A program made the position numbers and the translations under genes. A DNA stretch of 64,000 bases from Juglans regia. Its lineage: Eukaryota > Streptophyta > Magnoliopsida > Fagales > Juglandaceae. The notes beneath the pieces are model-generated. The model worked only from the letters and a program-made list of their open reading frames with translations, made no database searches and was not told the DNA's origin. Below, piece after piece: positions 46,125-57,326 of this stretch. Where the stretch lies: positions 25,619,370 through 25,683,369 of the forward strand of contig NC_049904.1 in the NCBI RefSeq assembly GCF_001411555.2. The letters are read 5' to 3'. Numbering within the stretch: the stretch's first letter is position 1; every line of letters begins with the position of its first letter.

Positions 46125-47545
46125 CTTCCATTTTTTATTGCCTCTCAAATTCTTCTGATTTGTCAGAGCGGAGTTGAATTCAGAGTCGGATTTTTAGATT
46201 TTTGCTCAACCCTAATTGTACTGCTTCTAGAGATGCTTGGTGCCAAGGAAGCAAGAAAACTCAAATAAAGGCCTTTCACAGTAACTCTTTCTTGGACATT
46301 TGGAGCAGGCTATGCAATAAACTTCAGCAAGAGGAACTCGAGGAATGTGCAATAGTAGCAAGGATGATTTGGAAGGGGAGAAATGAATTTATTCATGACA
46401 AAGAATTCAAACACCCTAACTCTATTATCAACAAAGCAAGGAAAGAATGACAGGTTTATAAAAATGTTATAGTGCACAACAGACCTCAAAAGAATAATTT
46501 TGGACATATTCAATAAGGAATAAACCTCCTGACTAGTCTTACAAGGCCAAATAGGATGCTTCCCTTGATAAGGAGAGGGGGAAAATTGGCATAGGTGTTA
46601 TTATTTGAGACGGAAAAGGCCTAATCATAGGATCTCTTAGAGCTGTCAGAAATCTAAATTTAGCCCACCTATTGCAAAATCTTATGTTGTGATGGTTGCA
46701 GCAAAATTTTGCAAAGAGATGGGTATTTGATCACTCATATTGGAAGGTGATGCTCTCCAGATGGTGAATAATTTTTCAGAAGAGAGCTTAGATTGGAGCT
46801 AGGCTAGTTAGTTAATAGAGGATACAAAGACATTGCTCAATTCTTATGCCTCATGGCCAGTTATCCATATAAGAAGAGAAGCAAATCAACCTACACACAT
46901 TCCTGCTCGGGAAGCTTTATCTCTACAAGAGGATATTTTAGGAATGGAAGACATTCCCACATGTATTCAATCGACTGTATCTCTTGAGATGTTGAAAGAC
47001 TTTTGTAGCAATAAAAATATCCTTTTATATAATAATAAAAAAAAAACCTACCATCCTTTTAGACCATTCATTCGAACTATTTTTTGTGATTCTTTTAAAT
47101 TTAACTGTGAAGATGGACATAGAATGCAAATCCAAAGAAATTCTTTGGCATGTGGGTCAAAGTAGGCATACATGCGTTTTTACTTTATTTAAAGTGAGAG
47201 GATGTATAATTATTTTGGCCAAATGTTGCTAATAATGAATAACTCCAAAACATCTGTCCAATTTCAAATATGTCATATGTTATGATTTGATTTGATCACT
47301 CATATAATATATTACACACTTATCTCACTTTGAGCATATTCTGTTCATCATGTGACGGTATCGATCAATGATTAAATTAATTCTTAAAAAAATTAATTAA
47401 TTGATTGATAAAATCACATCAATATAACATGATAATAATAGAATGCCTAAGAGATGAAAAATGATGACTTGAAGATAATGCATAACTTTGTGTCCTAATC
47501 TTCCCATTTCCCTTCCAATTTTTATTGCCTCTCAAATTCTTTCAC
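46125..47545 (+). mobile_element. hAT end fragment plus LINE RNase H and tail, duplicated copy B
   Basis: A hAT-end fragment (GAGTCGGATTTTTAG then TTTGCTCAACCCTA) is followed at 46200 by L1 ORF2 C-terminal sequence. Motifs are DIWSRLCNKLQQEELEEC and IVARMIWKGRNEFIHD, then a broken RNase H with VIHIRREANQPTHI and AREALSLQEDILGMED (46850-46950). A 3' tail follows to about 47400. Stops are frequent. The pieces and their order match 13401-14320. A CTTCC-ATTTTTATTGCCTCTCAAATTCTT phrase occurs both at 46125 and at 47513. Confidence 0.72.
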
Positions 47546-48054
47546 TAATGGTAGCTTTGTGTCCTAACCGAAGCTACTGAAAATTATAGACTAGAAAGGA
47601 GATGGAAAAACTATTAATCATGATAGAAGAGGTGGAAGGAAAAAGATCAACAGCTACAGATTATGCACATATGGTTTAAAGCTTGTGTCCAAGTATAATA
47701 AAGACAAGTATAATTTGAGAATTATAAGTTCAAAAAAATCTTAAAAAAATAATTTTTTTTTTTATTAAGTACTGAAGTGTAACAATTAATGTGTTTAATG
47801 TATAAAAAAAAACTGATAAATATAGTTTCTCTAACTTGAAACATAAAAGGTTGGAGTATTAAATAAATTATTAAATTTAAATACTTTATTATTTTAATTT
47901 TCCGAAGTAATAAATGGCTTAGCATGACATCAAAACATAGCTCGCTTGCATTGGATGCTCAACATTGTGTATGGATTAACACAGTGGCATTAAAAAATAA
48001 ACATGAATATTTTGAAAGGATTATCATGTAAAAGAGTAGGAAAATATTTAATTA
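47546..48054. other. AT-rich intergenic sequence, no gene recognised
   Basis: It contains the first copy of GGTTTAAAGCTTGTGTCCAAGTATAAT (about 47675), which recurs near 48650 and 49110, so it is the edge of the duplicated block that follows. No coding signal. Confidence 0.5.
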
Positions 48055-48556
48055 GAGCATTTTCATCTCATTCCCTATAAAATTTCCTATAATTTAGTTA
48101 AAAACCACATTCTCTAAAATTGTTTCCTAAATTTTACTCATCTTTCAAAAATATCTTACATCTCGCTCATTCCCTATTATTTCTCTATTTTATTAAAATA
48201 ATATTTCTCTATTCTTTCTTTGTTACTTTTTTCTCTCATTTCCATTTGCAAACTTAACTACTCAATATTTTTTTATTATATTTCGAACTATTACTCTAGT
48301 GAATATTTTAAACAAAAATTTAAATTATTTTTTTACGGGTATGATAATATTTTTAAAATTAATTTTTTTATATTTTAGTAAATAATTTAAATTTTTTAAA
48401 AATTATTATTTAAAACTATAATAAATATGAGTATGAGAGAGAGTGTAGATGATAGGAAGAATAATTTATTTTATTTATTAAAATAAAATATTGATAAAAG
48501 ATGATTTAGAGGATGAATAGTAATTCCTTATATTTGGAAAACCATTGTTCATGCTC
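48055..48556. mobile_element. MITE-like element with GAGCAT...ATGCTC ends
   Basis: GAGCATTTTCATCTC at the left and ATTGTTCATGCTC at the right are imperfect inverted ends flanking 502 bases of AT-rich non-coding DNA, with TA next to each end. The internal phrases ATTTAGAGGATGAATAGT and GAATGAGATG-like starts suggest a genome-wide non-autonomous family. Superfamily is not settled. Confidence 0.55.
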
Positions 48557-49200
48557 TAAACTTTTTCTTAAAATAGGGATTCAGATGTAGGGGCGACTTT
48601 AGTCAAAACTGTAAATTGATCCTCAAATTATAGAGAAAAATGGGTTATATGGTTTAAAGCTTGCGTCTAGGTACAATAAAAACAAGTGTAGTTTGATAAT
48701 TATGCTATTTATAAATTGATGTGTAAGCATTCTGCTTATTACGTGTGTAGAAATATATAAACATGTTATCCATTCTAGTGAATATTTTAAACAAAAATTT
48801 AAATTATTTTTTTTGCAGGTATGATAATATTTTTAAAATTAATTTTGTTTTATATTTTTGTAGTTATTTAAATTATTTTTAAAATTAATATTTAAAACTA
48901 TAACAAATATGAGCATGAGAGAAATTGTAGATGATTGAAAGAAGAATAAATTTAATTGAAATGAATGAAATATTGATAAAAATGATTTAGGAGATGAATA
49001 GTTGTTTTTTATACTTGAAAAATTACTGTTCATCTCCTAAATCTTTTCTTTAAAATAAGAATTCAGATGTAGGGACGATTTTAATGAAAATAGTAAAATG
49101 ATCCTCAAATTATAAGGTTTAAAGCTTGTGTACAAGTATTATAGTTTGAGAATTATACCATTTATAAAATGATGTGTAAATATATTGCTTATTATAAATT
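48296..49200. repeat. Tandem duplication, about 482-bp period
   Basis: The string CTAGTGAATATTTTAAACAAA starts at about 48296 and 48778. The copies stay parallel through GTATGATAATATTTTTAAAATT, GAGTGTAGATGAT or AATTGTAGATGAT, the MITE end, CAGATGTAGGGACGA and GGTTTAAAGCTTG. The second copy thus carries a second right half of the MITE above. Divergence is moderate with small indels. Confidence 0.75.
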
Positions 49201-49440
49201 TTAAAAAAATCATAAAAATATTAAAATATTTTTTTAATATTACATATTATCCATTTTTCATGTATATCTAGATTCTCTTTCTATCAAAAAGAAAAAAAAA
49301 TGTATATCTAGATTCTAATCTGTCACATTGTTTGTGTAAACGTCCAATTCGTGGCCCACTGTTAAATGGCACGTCTATTGATAAAGAAAGCTCAACTTCT
49401 TTTAAAAAAAATATGGCATTGTCCTATGAGGTTTGTTATG

Positions 49441-49532
49441 CATCTGCTTACACCCGGTACACACTTCACATATATATATTTTTTTTTTTTTTTACATTCA
49501 ATGCATTGAGTGTGTGCCGGTGTAGGCAGATG
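49441..49532. repeat. Foldback element with 24-25-bp inverted arms
   Basis: CATCTGCTTACACCCGGTAC plus ACACT (49441-49465) pairs with its near reverse complement at 49508-49532, with two mismatches and one indel. The loop has a T16 run. Size and structure suit a very small MITE or foldback; TSDs were not resolved. Confidence 0.75.
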
Positions 49533-49907
49533 TAAAAATTTTTCCTAGTCCTATTGCTCAAGTAAAATAAAAAAAGAAAAAGAAAAATGCCTACTGCATC
49601 GTCAATCCAATCTCTACTTTCCCAACTTTCTGTCTTATGAAATATCAAATCCCAAAATAATTGTAGAGCTTTCACTTGACGGTGAAGAAAAATGAAAAGC
49701 TGTCACGAAACCGCCGGACCAGAAAGCATTTTGATGAGTTAAGGTCAATCTTTCGGCCTATCCAGCATTTTTCTACCATGCACTGAACATTAAAGACCTA
49801 CTAATTTATTATTTTTTTTTATGAGAATTTAGAAAAATTATAATAATGAAATGAGATCGTTTATCTATCTAAACATATCCTAATAATTCCAATACATGAA
49901 AATCTAA

Positions 49908-50440
49908 GAGCATTGGCAATGATTTATACATCTTCATATTCATTTTCATATTTACATAATGTCTATCTAAATTGGTCTACATTGGATTATGCATTTTCAA
50001 AATTTTGCATAGTTATAAATAGTGTTTATTCAAATTTAAGAAAATACTAGTCACTCTCCAAACATTATTTTACTATTTTTTTTCTCTACTACCCAGTAAA
50101 ATCAACTTTGTAAAATTTGTATTAAGATGATTTTGATATATGAAATTTATATTAAGTTGAAGATATAAAGTGTTTTTTAGTATATAGTAATATCTATTGA
50201 TAAAATTGGTTATTTTGATATATGAAACTGGTAATATTTAGATATAAGGAATCGTATGGTGCTAATTGTAAAATATATAAAAATACTAATTTTAAGAAAA
50301 AAAATAAAAAATAATTATATTTTTTTATTATTTGATTCAAAGATACATAATCTAATGTGTGAATTTTTCTTACTATGTAAAATCAATTTTTAAAAGATGT
50401 GATTTTGAAGATGCATATAGAGGAATCGATGTTAGTGCTC
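49908..50440. mobile_element. MITE-like element, 533 bp, GAGCATTGGCAATGAT ends
   Basis: The left end GAGCATTGGCAATGAT and the reverse complement of the right end, GAGCACTAACATCGAT, agree at 12 of 16 bases. Subterminal CATCTTCA also appears in both. The interior is AT-rich and non-coding. The GAGCA start relates it to the element at 48055. Confidence 0.6.
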
Positions 50441-50884
50441 AAGTTACAAAGTAGCTAGCAGCCTTGTTAATGGTTATACCTAATGAGATATGAAGGAAAT
50501 TAATCAAAATGTCTTCGAGGGCTAGCTCTATTATGGTCAAAAGTATGTATTATAGAGAATCCATAAAAAGTTGATAGATGAAGAGCCACTCCTCTATCTC
50601 CCTCTATCAGTCAGAGCCCATTCATTCCTCTACACAAAGCGCCTATATTTAAGGATGCATTTGGTTGCAAAACTCAGCTGAGTTCAATTTAATTTTAATC
50701 TGAGTCTAACATCCAAACACCCAACTCTCAAATTACTAGACTCATCTCAACTCAAAATCTCCTCACACGTGGGACCACAACCTTTTTCAACTTAATACAT
50801 TTTTATATGTGGGACCCACAACCTTTTTCAACTTCTCACAAAGAGTATTAAACTCATCTTAACATCCAAACACACTTTAAACTC

Positions 50885-52240
50885 AGTTTGTATGGACCCT
50901 GCATAATTTCCTCCACTACTCAACTCAATACTATTCATAAAGAACTGAATAGTAGACTGATAGGTGTTCCTCTATCCAGGTTTTATTCTTCATCCTCTAT
51001 TGTGTCGATTCCAAAAATGTCGAAGCCTTCGAGTTTTGATAAATTTCTCCCTATAAGCTTATGCTCAATGGCTTATAAGATTTTTTTCAAAAATCATTGT
51101 TACTAGACTGACATGTGTTATTGATAAGTTGGTCTCTCATGAGCAATGTGTGTTTCTTCCTGGGCGAAGCATTTTTGAGAACATTGACATGGCAAAGGCG
51201 TATGATAGAGTGAATTGAAGTCGTCTATCACAAGTATATTAATTGGCTTAATTCCTTGTTTGATTACGTGGTGCCTTTAGAAGAGAAGATGTAAAGTGAG
51301 AATGGAAGGTAAGCAGGAATATGCTAATCAAGTCTGGCAAGCTGTCTGGGTGTGGATTAATTTATTGGGCAATAAGATTGTTTTAGTCCCAAAATTATTT
51401 GTGCATGATAGAAAGAGGAATTCCGGTTGAAGTGTCCAAGCACTTGTAAAAGACCAGAAAAAATTGTTACATGGTTTAGGCCTCCAGCAGGCTGGATGAA
51501 GATTAATTGTGATGGAAGTTGTCGTGATAATCCCGGAAATTCGGGAGGTGGAGGTATCATTCGTGATTGTAACGGCTTAGTTCAAGGTGCTTTCTCAACT
51601 CATTATGGTTATGGTACAAAAAATGTGGTAGAGTTAAAAGGCTATTTTGAAGGGTATTCGTTGGTGTAAACGGCTTCAAGTTGTTAATGTTATCATTGAG
51701 AGTGACTCAAAAATAGTTGTCGATTGGATTCGAAAGGGAAGGTGCACTCTATGGTATCTTTGGGATTTTTGGGAAGAGTTATGCAAGGATTGGAGAGAAT
51801 GAATTTCATGGTGGCACATCAATACCGTGAAGCAAACTGTGCAACATGTTTTTTAGCAAGAGAAGGGGAAATGGGAAGAAATGCAATTTATGTTAGTCAT
51901 CAAAGCTTTCCATGGCTTTTAAAAGGCATTGTTTGGATTGACTTCTTGGGGTTTCCTTCTATTCATTGATAATTTGTTTTATGTTTGTTTGGATATGTTT
52001 GTAGGCTTGTTTAGATTTATTTGGTTATTATATTGCTTCTTTATTGATTTTGATGCTTGGGATGGTTTTTATGCTTATATGTGAATATCACGTATCATGC
52101 TTGTTACCACGGTATTCATCCACTATAAGTGAGGGCTTTATCAATGAATTTGGGGTAGGGGCTACTAAGACATGTGGCCCTGAATCTTTTTAAATAAAAA
52201 ATAAAAAAATAAAATAAAATAAATTTAATCGAGAGCATAT
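50885..52240 (+). mobile_element. Internally deleted L1 LINE fragment with 3' tail
   Basis: Reverse transcriptase pieces come first: SIVSIPKMSKPSSFDKFLPI then SLCSMAYKIF (51000-51090), then in shifted frames KLVSHEQC, LPGRSIFENIDMAKAYDRVN (51130-51215). After a deletion of the RT core, the RNase H domain follows at 51430-51960 (WFRPPAGWMKINCDGSCRDN, GGGGIIRDCNG, HQYREANCATCFLARE). The 3' untranslated region has GGTATTCATCCACTATAAGTG and ends in an A/T-rich tail at about 52190-52235. Many stops. It lies less than 1 kb upstream of the O-methyltransferase gene. Confidence 0.8.
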
Positions 52241-52970
52241 ACTTGCTTAGATAAAACGCTAACATAAACTAGATCATTTGCAACCCTAAGAACAGTCCAT
52301 TTATTGGAATGATTGGTGGATGATCTATAACTAAAAAGTTGGCTTAATGGTTGGAATTCATGCTGCAATGTCATCAATGAAGACAGTCCTTGATGATATT
52401 TCTAGTGATCTATTTTATTAATTCGGGAGACTTGGTTTGGAGGAGTTGTTGATGTTGGTTTCTGAAGTGAGTATTGGTTTATGTCCATCATTGTTTTTTC
52501 TGTGTTGTGAATGGATTATGTTGTATTTTTGCATTCCTGTTTCGGGGTTGATGCCAGATTTGTTGAAATTCTGGTTTCCTATTTTGTTCTCTTCCTTAAA
52601 ATTTAATCTTTCTTTCTTTTTTATTTGCTAAAAATAAATTTGGAAAAAAGGACAATGTTTAACCCGACCCGAATGGACCGGATCGGATCGGGTCGCTTCC
52701 TAGCTTGCTGTCCGTCGGGTCAAGTCTGGTCCACAATAGCCTTGGGCGGGCCGGGTTGCAGGCTCGCATGTAGCTACCAAACTCTACTCTATTGTCTTTG
52801 AAAAATTCTATTTGCAGTCCTCATTTGTTGAGTATATGTACTGGCCCTTTATTAAATAAGAAAAAACATCTAGGAATGATAGTTTTGTAATTTTAAAAAA
52901 TTTTAAAGATAAAATTGTCTAGATTTGTCTTGCAGTCCCCAAATAAGACTGTACTTAGCATTGTTCTTTG
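52241..52970. other. Upstream region of the O-methyltransferase gene
   Basis: No gene is recognised. At 52660-52765 a GC-rich patch holds CCGACCCGAATGGACCGGATC and GGGCGGGCCGGGTT, which looks like a remnant of a hAT-MITE subterminal region akin to those at 35022 and 55980. The proximal promoter of the + strand gene lies to the right. Confidence 0.5.
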
Positions 52971-52972
52971 TC

Positions 52973-53002
52973 TTTATATACCAATTGAAAGCGCATATAT
53001 AA
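52973..53002 (+). promoter_or_regulatory. Candidate TATA boxes of the O-methyltransferase gene
   Basis: TTTATATA at 52973-52980 and TATATAA at 52996-53002 precede the ATG at 53017. The first would give a very short 5' leader, and the second lies too close to the ATG to serve that start. Which is used cannot be told from sequence. Confidence 0.35.
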
Positions 53003-53016
53003 GAGAGAGTGAGAAA

Positions 53017-54561
53017 ATGGAACTCACAACCATGGAGGCAATGATACAAGGCGAAGCAAAGCTTTGGGGAAACATATTTGCCTTTATGGACTCCATGGCA
53101 CTGAGATGTGCCTTGGAGCTCGGCATTGTTGACATCATACACTCCCATGGTGGCCCAATCACTCTATCCCAAATAGCTGCTGGTATAGACTCTCCCTCTC
53201 TAAACATCGACATCCTCGAACGCGTCATGAGATTGCTAGTGCGCAAAGATATCTTCACCACTCATCATCAGCCATCAGACTCTGGGGAGATCACTCTCTA
53301 TGGGTTGACAGCTCACACGTCAAGATGGCTCATGCAAGGCTCTGAATTTAGCCTGGTTCCATTCATATTGATGCAAAGCCATCCAGGGCTAATGGCTTCA
53401 TGGCTTTGCCTTAGCCAATGTGTCAAGGAAGGTGGCACTGTTTTCAGCAAGGTCCATGGTTGTGAGGTCATAGACTTTGCTCACAAAAACCCTGAATTCA
53501 ATAAAATGTTCAACGATGCAATGGCTTGCACGGCCAAGCTCGTGGCAGAGCCCATCTTATGGGGATACAGAGATGGGTTCGGTTCCATTAATGGCTCCTT
53601 GGTGGATGTGGGAGGTGGGACTGGCGAGATGGTGGCTAAGATTGTGAAAGCACATCCTCACATCAAAGCCATCAACTTCGATCTGCCTCATGTTATCACA
53701 ACGGCACCAATGCACCAAGGGGTCACCCATGTTGAGGGTAACATGTTTGAGGCCATTCCTAATGCTGATGCAATTCTATTAAAGGTAGTAAATCGACCCA
53801 ATCGTCAGTTTAAGATCAATTTATGAATGCTTGAGTACATTCACAAATATTAGTCTCGTTCGTTCATTTGCTAGCTTTACATGACAATTCAACCATTTGT
53901 TTGATTAGATGTAAGCCGAATATGTCATGTTCTATATTCTTACCTCAGAAGTTCGACTCGATTTTAAAGGCTGTAGTCTTATAAAAAAAAAAAATCTCTA
54001 TTCTTCCACTAGAGGACCCTGAAAAATGAAAATCTAGCTAGAGATTTTACTTATATTTGTGGGAACCAAATTGTTAATTTGAATATAAATACATGCAGCT
54101 TGCCTTATTGTATTAACACTAAATGATTAATTTGCCAATTAGAGTTTCCATGTCGATGCAGCTTGTATCAGTAGCTTTGATATATACCATTGTGTATACA
54201 CCCATACAGACTACATACACGCAACGTCGACCCATGTGACTTTTTTCTTTTCTTCATGTAGAGAGTACTGCACTGTTATAGCGATGAAGATTGCATCAAG
54301 ATCTTAAAAAACTGTGTCAAGGCAATACCAAAGAAGACTGGGAAGATTATTATTGTGGAACATGTTCTGGAGCCCAATGGAAATGGACCATTTGATGAGA
54401 CAGGCTCAGTATTCGATTTGATAATGATGACTGTAAACCCGAGTGGGAAGGAGAGGGCACAGCTGGATTGGAAGAAATTGCTCGAAGAAGGAGGCTTTCC
54501 CCACCACAAGATCCTCAAGATTCCTGCTTTTCCATCTATTATAGAGGCGCACCCAGCATGA
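53017..54561 (+). CDS. Plant class II (COMT-like) O-methyltransferase
   Basis: Exon 1 is 53017-53784 (donor AAG|GTAGTA) and exon 2 is 54262-54561 (acceptor TGTAG, stop TGA). Together they code 355 residues, the usual family length. An N-terminal dimerisation domain (MALRCALELGIVDIIHSHGG) is followed by the SAM-binding loop LVDVGGGTG at 195-203 and FDLPHV. The catalytic-base triad known from alfalfa COMT is kept as His260, Glu289 and Glu320 with matching spacing. The C-terminus GGFPHHKILKIPAFPSIIEA is typical of the group annotated as reticuline 7-O-methyltransferase-like or acetylserotonin O-methyltransferase-like. It would move a methyl group from S-adenosylmethionine to a phenolic or alkaloid hydroxyl in the cytosol. 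The substrate is unknown. After His260 the common DWSDE reads CYSDE, an unusual change. ATG codons at 53017 and 53032 are both possible starts; the first gives the fuller N-terminus. Confidence 0.92.
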
Positions 54562-54623
54562 AATTAATAGAGAATTAGTAAAGTCTCTTAATTTATATGA
54601 TAAGGCTATTGCAGCGAGTAATG

Positions 54624-54629
54624 AATAAA
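54624..54629 (+). terminator. AATAAA polyadenylation signal of the O-methyltransferase gene
   Basis: AATAAA lies 63 bases after the stop codon, a sensible spacing for the 3' end of the transcript. Confidence 0.5.
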
Positions 54630-54689
54630 AACAAAAGAAATAAAGAGTTTGGTTTTTAAGATTTCAGAGTTAACCCAACTAATTGCAGC

Positions 54690-55430
54690 TTCTTTTTGTT
54701 GCCTTCCAAGTTTTTATGACAGGCAATTTTAGTCGCACATTACTAAAATAGAAATTTTTTTTTGGAATGAAAATTTTCATCCCAAAAAGTAACATTTTCG
54801 TCCCCAAATTGTTTTGGTGATGAAAAGAATTCATCCCAATAGCACTGTCCTTAAATATGTTTTTGGAACAAAATTCAACTTTTCATTCCAAAAATATCTT
54901 TTGAGATGAAATTTAACGAAAATGTTTGATGACATTCGAATGTAAATCTGATTCCGAGATGAAAAATTTTTCGTCCCAAATTCACATTGGAACAGTCAAC
55001 TCATCACGTTCAAACGTCGTAGTATGTTTGAACACATTGGATTGCATGTTCAATTGAATTCTAATACATTCGACCATATTATTCGGAGACACATTCGAAC
55101 AATATATTTAGTTGTTGAACGTATATGTAATGTATGATGGTGTGAGAAGCCATTTAAATACTTATCACGTTGGAACACAATGCTAATTACGTTGTAAGGT
55201 AAGGTTGTATCTCCAATCGATTGGTATGGATGCGTTCGAACGCAAATTGCATCCAATGTCCTTTTGAATGTAAATGTAATCGTTTGAATGCTGTCTAATA
55301 TTTGTTCGAACAATTTTAGGGCCTTCGAACGGTAAGGAATACTTTTCTCAAATAATATAAATTTTGTAATAAACATACATAATATCTTCAAACATACATT
55401 AGAAATTGTTCAAGAAATATTAAAAAACAA
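54690..55430. repeat. Repeat-rich flank with TTCGAA and TTTCGTCCC motifs, probable CACTA subterminal region
   Basis: TTCGAA or close variants appear at about 54928, 55092, 55233, 55308 and 55326. Mirror pairs such as ATGAAAATTTTCAT and GAAAAATTTTTCGTCCC stand in the first 300 bases. The stretch ends where the En/Spm-like coding relic begins, so it is read as the subterminal region of the same element. The CACTA terminus itself was not found. Confidence 0.4.
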
Positions 55431-55439
55431 CTTTTTAAT

Positions 55440-55836
55440 AAACAATCTGCGTTTGGTGAAGCATCTATTCTTGTTGAAGCTGCATCTCTCTCATGAACTC
55501 CCCTTGTTGTTGTTGTTTTAATAGCATCTCTTGTTTTGCTTGTTGTACTAATATATTCTCCAACTCTTGTTTCTTTGACCTCAATCACTCGATCTCAAAA
55601 CTTGCTTCATCTAAATCTCTAGAACTAATAGAGACATTATTGGATGATGAGGATGAGCTAGAAGGTTTGACGCAACGACCTAAATCCTTCAAATATCCTA
55701 AACATGGATCTAAAATTTTGGTGAAAACACAAATATCATTCGTTGAGAAATTTTGATCAGATGCAAATTCAACATGGAGGTCAACCATTTTTTCATGCAC
55801 ATAAGAGAAATAATTAATATTGCCACACATACACAA
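55440..55836 (-). pseudogene. En/Spm (CACTA) transposase-related exon, 3' part
   Basis: Minus-strand frame: MVDLHVEFASDQNF, then GYLKDLGRCVKPSSSSSSSN, then in line EASFEIE-stop-LRSKKQELENILVQQAK and QEMLLKQQQQGEFMREMQ. A serine run followed by a glutamine-rich coiled coil is the usual ending of plant Transposase_24 (Ptta/En/Spm) proteins. One stop interrupts it. The matching upstream exon is at 62278-62526, separated by inserted elements. Confidence 0.6.
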
Positions 55837-55979
55837 ATACCTATTATTAAAACAGGTAATAATGCTTATATAATTTTCACGTGCTCAAGGATGAGTTCAC
55901 TCACCATTACGATCAATATATGATGCAGCATATACTTTTGTCGGATCGTAATTGTTATTTGATTATTGCTACAAGACAC

Positions 55980-56620
55980 TAAGGGTCTAACCGGTCTAGT
56001 TCGGTCCGGTTTTAGAAATTTTTTAGAACCAAATCGCTATATACCGGTTTTGAAAATTCAAGAACCGATACCGGACTGATTCACCGCCGAAACCAGAACT
56101 TCCGATTTTTCTGGTTTCGGTTTAGTTCGGTCCGGTTTTTCCAGTTTTATGGATTAAAAAAAAAATCATATTCCAACAAAACTTTAAAAAGTGATTGACT
56201 CATATCCCTAATTTTATGTTATAAAATTAAAATATATATGTTATACAAAATTCTAACGTTATGTTAAAAATTATAAGATTAATTTATGTTATATCAAATG
56301 TTATATTAATTTTATCTTATAAGATTAATATATATCAATAATAAGATTAAAATTTCATATTATATTAATTAGCAATTAGTATAAAATATATATTATATAA
56401 TATAAAAATTACATATAATATAAAAAATTAAAATATATGTATTTGTCGGTCCAGTTCGGTTCAAACCCGTGTTGTAAACATCAAAATAGGAATCGGGCCA
56501 ATTTCTAACTAGTTTTGATTATTAGGAACTGGAACCAAATCGGACCGGTTCCAAACTGAATTGAACACAACGGTTCAATCAGTTTTACGGATTCACCAAT
56601 TTTTTTTTTTTACAACCCGA
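55980..56620. mobile_element. hAT MITE, 641 bp, relative of the 35022 element
   Basis: CAAGACAC at 55972-55979 and 56621-56628 is a perfect 8-bp duplication. Ends TAAGGGTCTAACC and TTTTACAACCCGA are decayed versions of TAGGGGTGTAA ends. Subterminal ACCGGTTT, TTCGGTCCGGTTTT and GGACCGGTTCC motifs and an AT-rich centre match the MITE at 35022-35724. It has no coding capacity and lies in the CACTA-derived sequence. Confidence 0.9.
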
Positions 56621-57127
56621 CAAGACACACATATTTTATAAATATAAACTCCATTGAATATGACAAATATCAAACATGATATTATAAAAAAAAAAATGGC
56701 ATTACGAGATAGAAAAATCTTGATTCTACATGATGATGAATCTTCAAATTTGAGCTATTTGTTTTGTTTATAGAACTTTTTTTTTTTTTTTTAAGGAAGA
56801 GCCGGTAGCTACACACATATCGGCCCCATTCCAAGTTTATTAATAAGCTCTCACTTATGCCGGAGGAATACCGTGGTAACATCATTACACTCGAGGGTTT
56901 ACAAGATATAACGCTATAAAGTAACCAAAAACCAAGTGTCAAAATAAGCCAAAAAAACCTAATAAAACCCGCAAAAAACAAATTCTAACAAGCCTAAAAC
57001 AAAAAAACCAACAATACTCGAAAAATCTAAACAAGCCTGAATAAAAAGCAAAAAACAGCAACAACTAAAGCAATAGAAATTAGCGATAGTGTAACGAGGG
57101 AAGAACCAGCTTGTCCAAGCAGATTAC

Positions 57128-57326
57128 CTCATTTGTTTTAAGGAAATATCTAATCTCATCTCATCTCACCTCATCATTACAACTTTCCCAAATCCCCACA
57201 CAAAATAAAATAAACAATTCAACTTTTTCAAATCCCAAAACAAAAATAATATTAAAAAATATATTCTAACAATATTTTATTCAACTTTTTAACTTTAATC
57301 TCAACTCATCTCTGAAAACAAACGAG
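57128..57326. mobile_element. MITE in the LINE, CATCTCATCTC family, about 199 bp
   Basis: Inverted ends CTCATTTGTTTT and AAAACAAACGAG match at 11 of 12 bases. The interior has AATCTCATCTCATCTCACC, AACTTTCCCAAATCCC and AATATATTCTAACAATATTT. It is related to the elements at 5528, 7099 and 7446. It supplies the last six residues and stop of the open LINE RNase H frame, so it truncated that frame. Confidence 0.75.
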
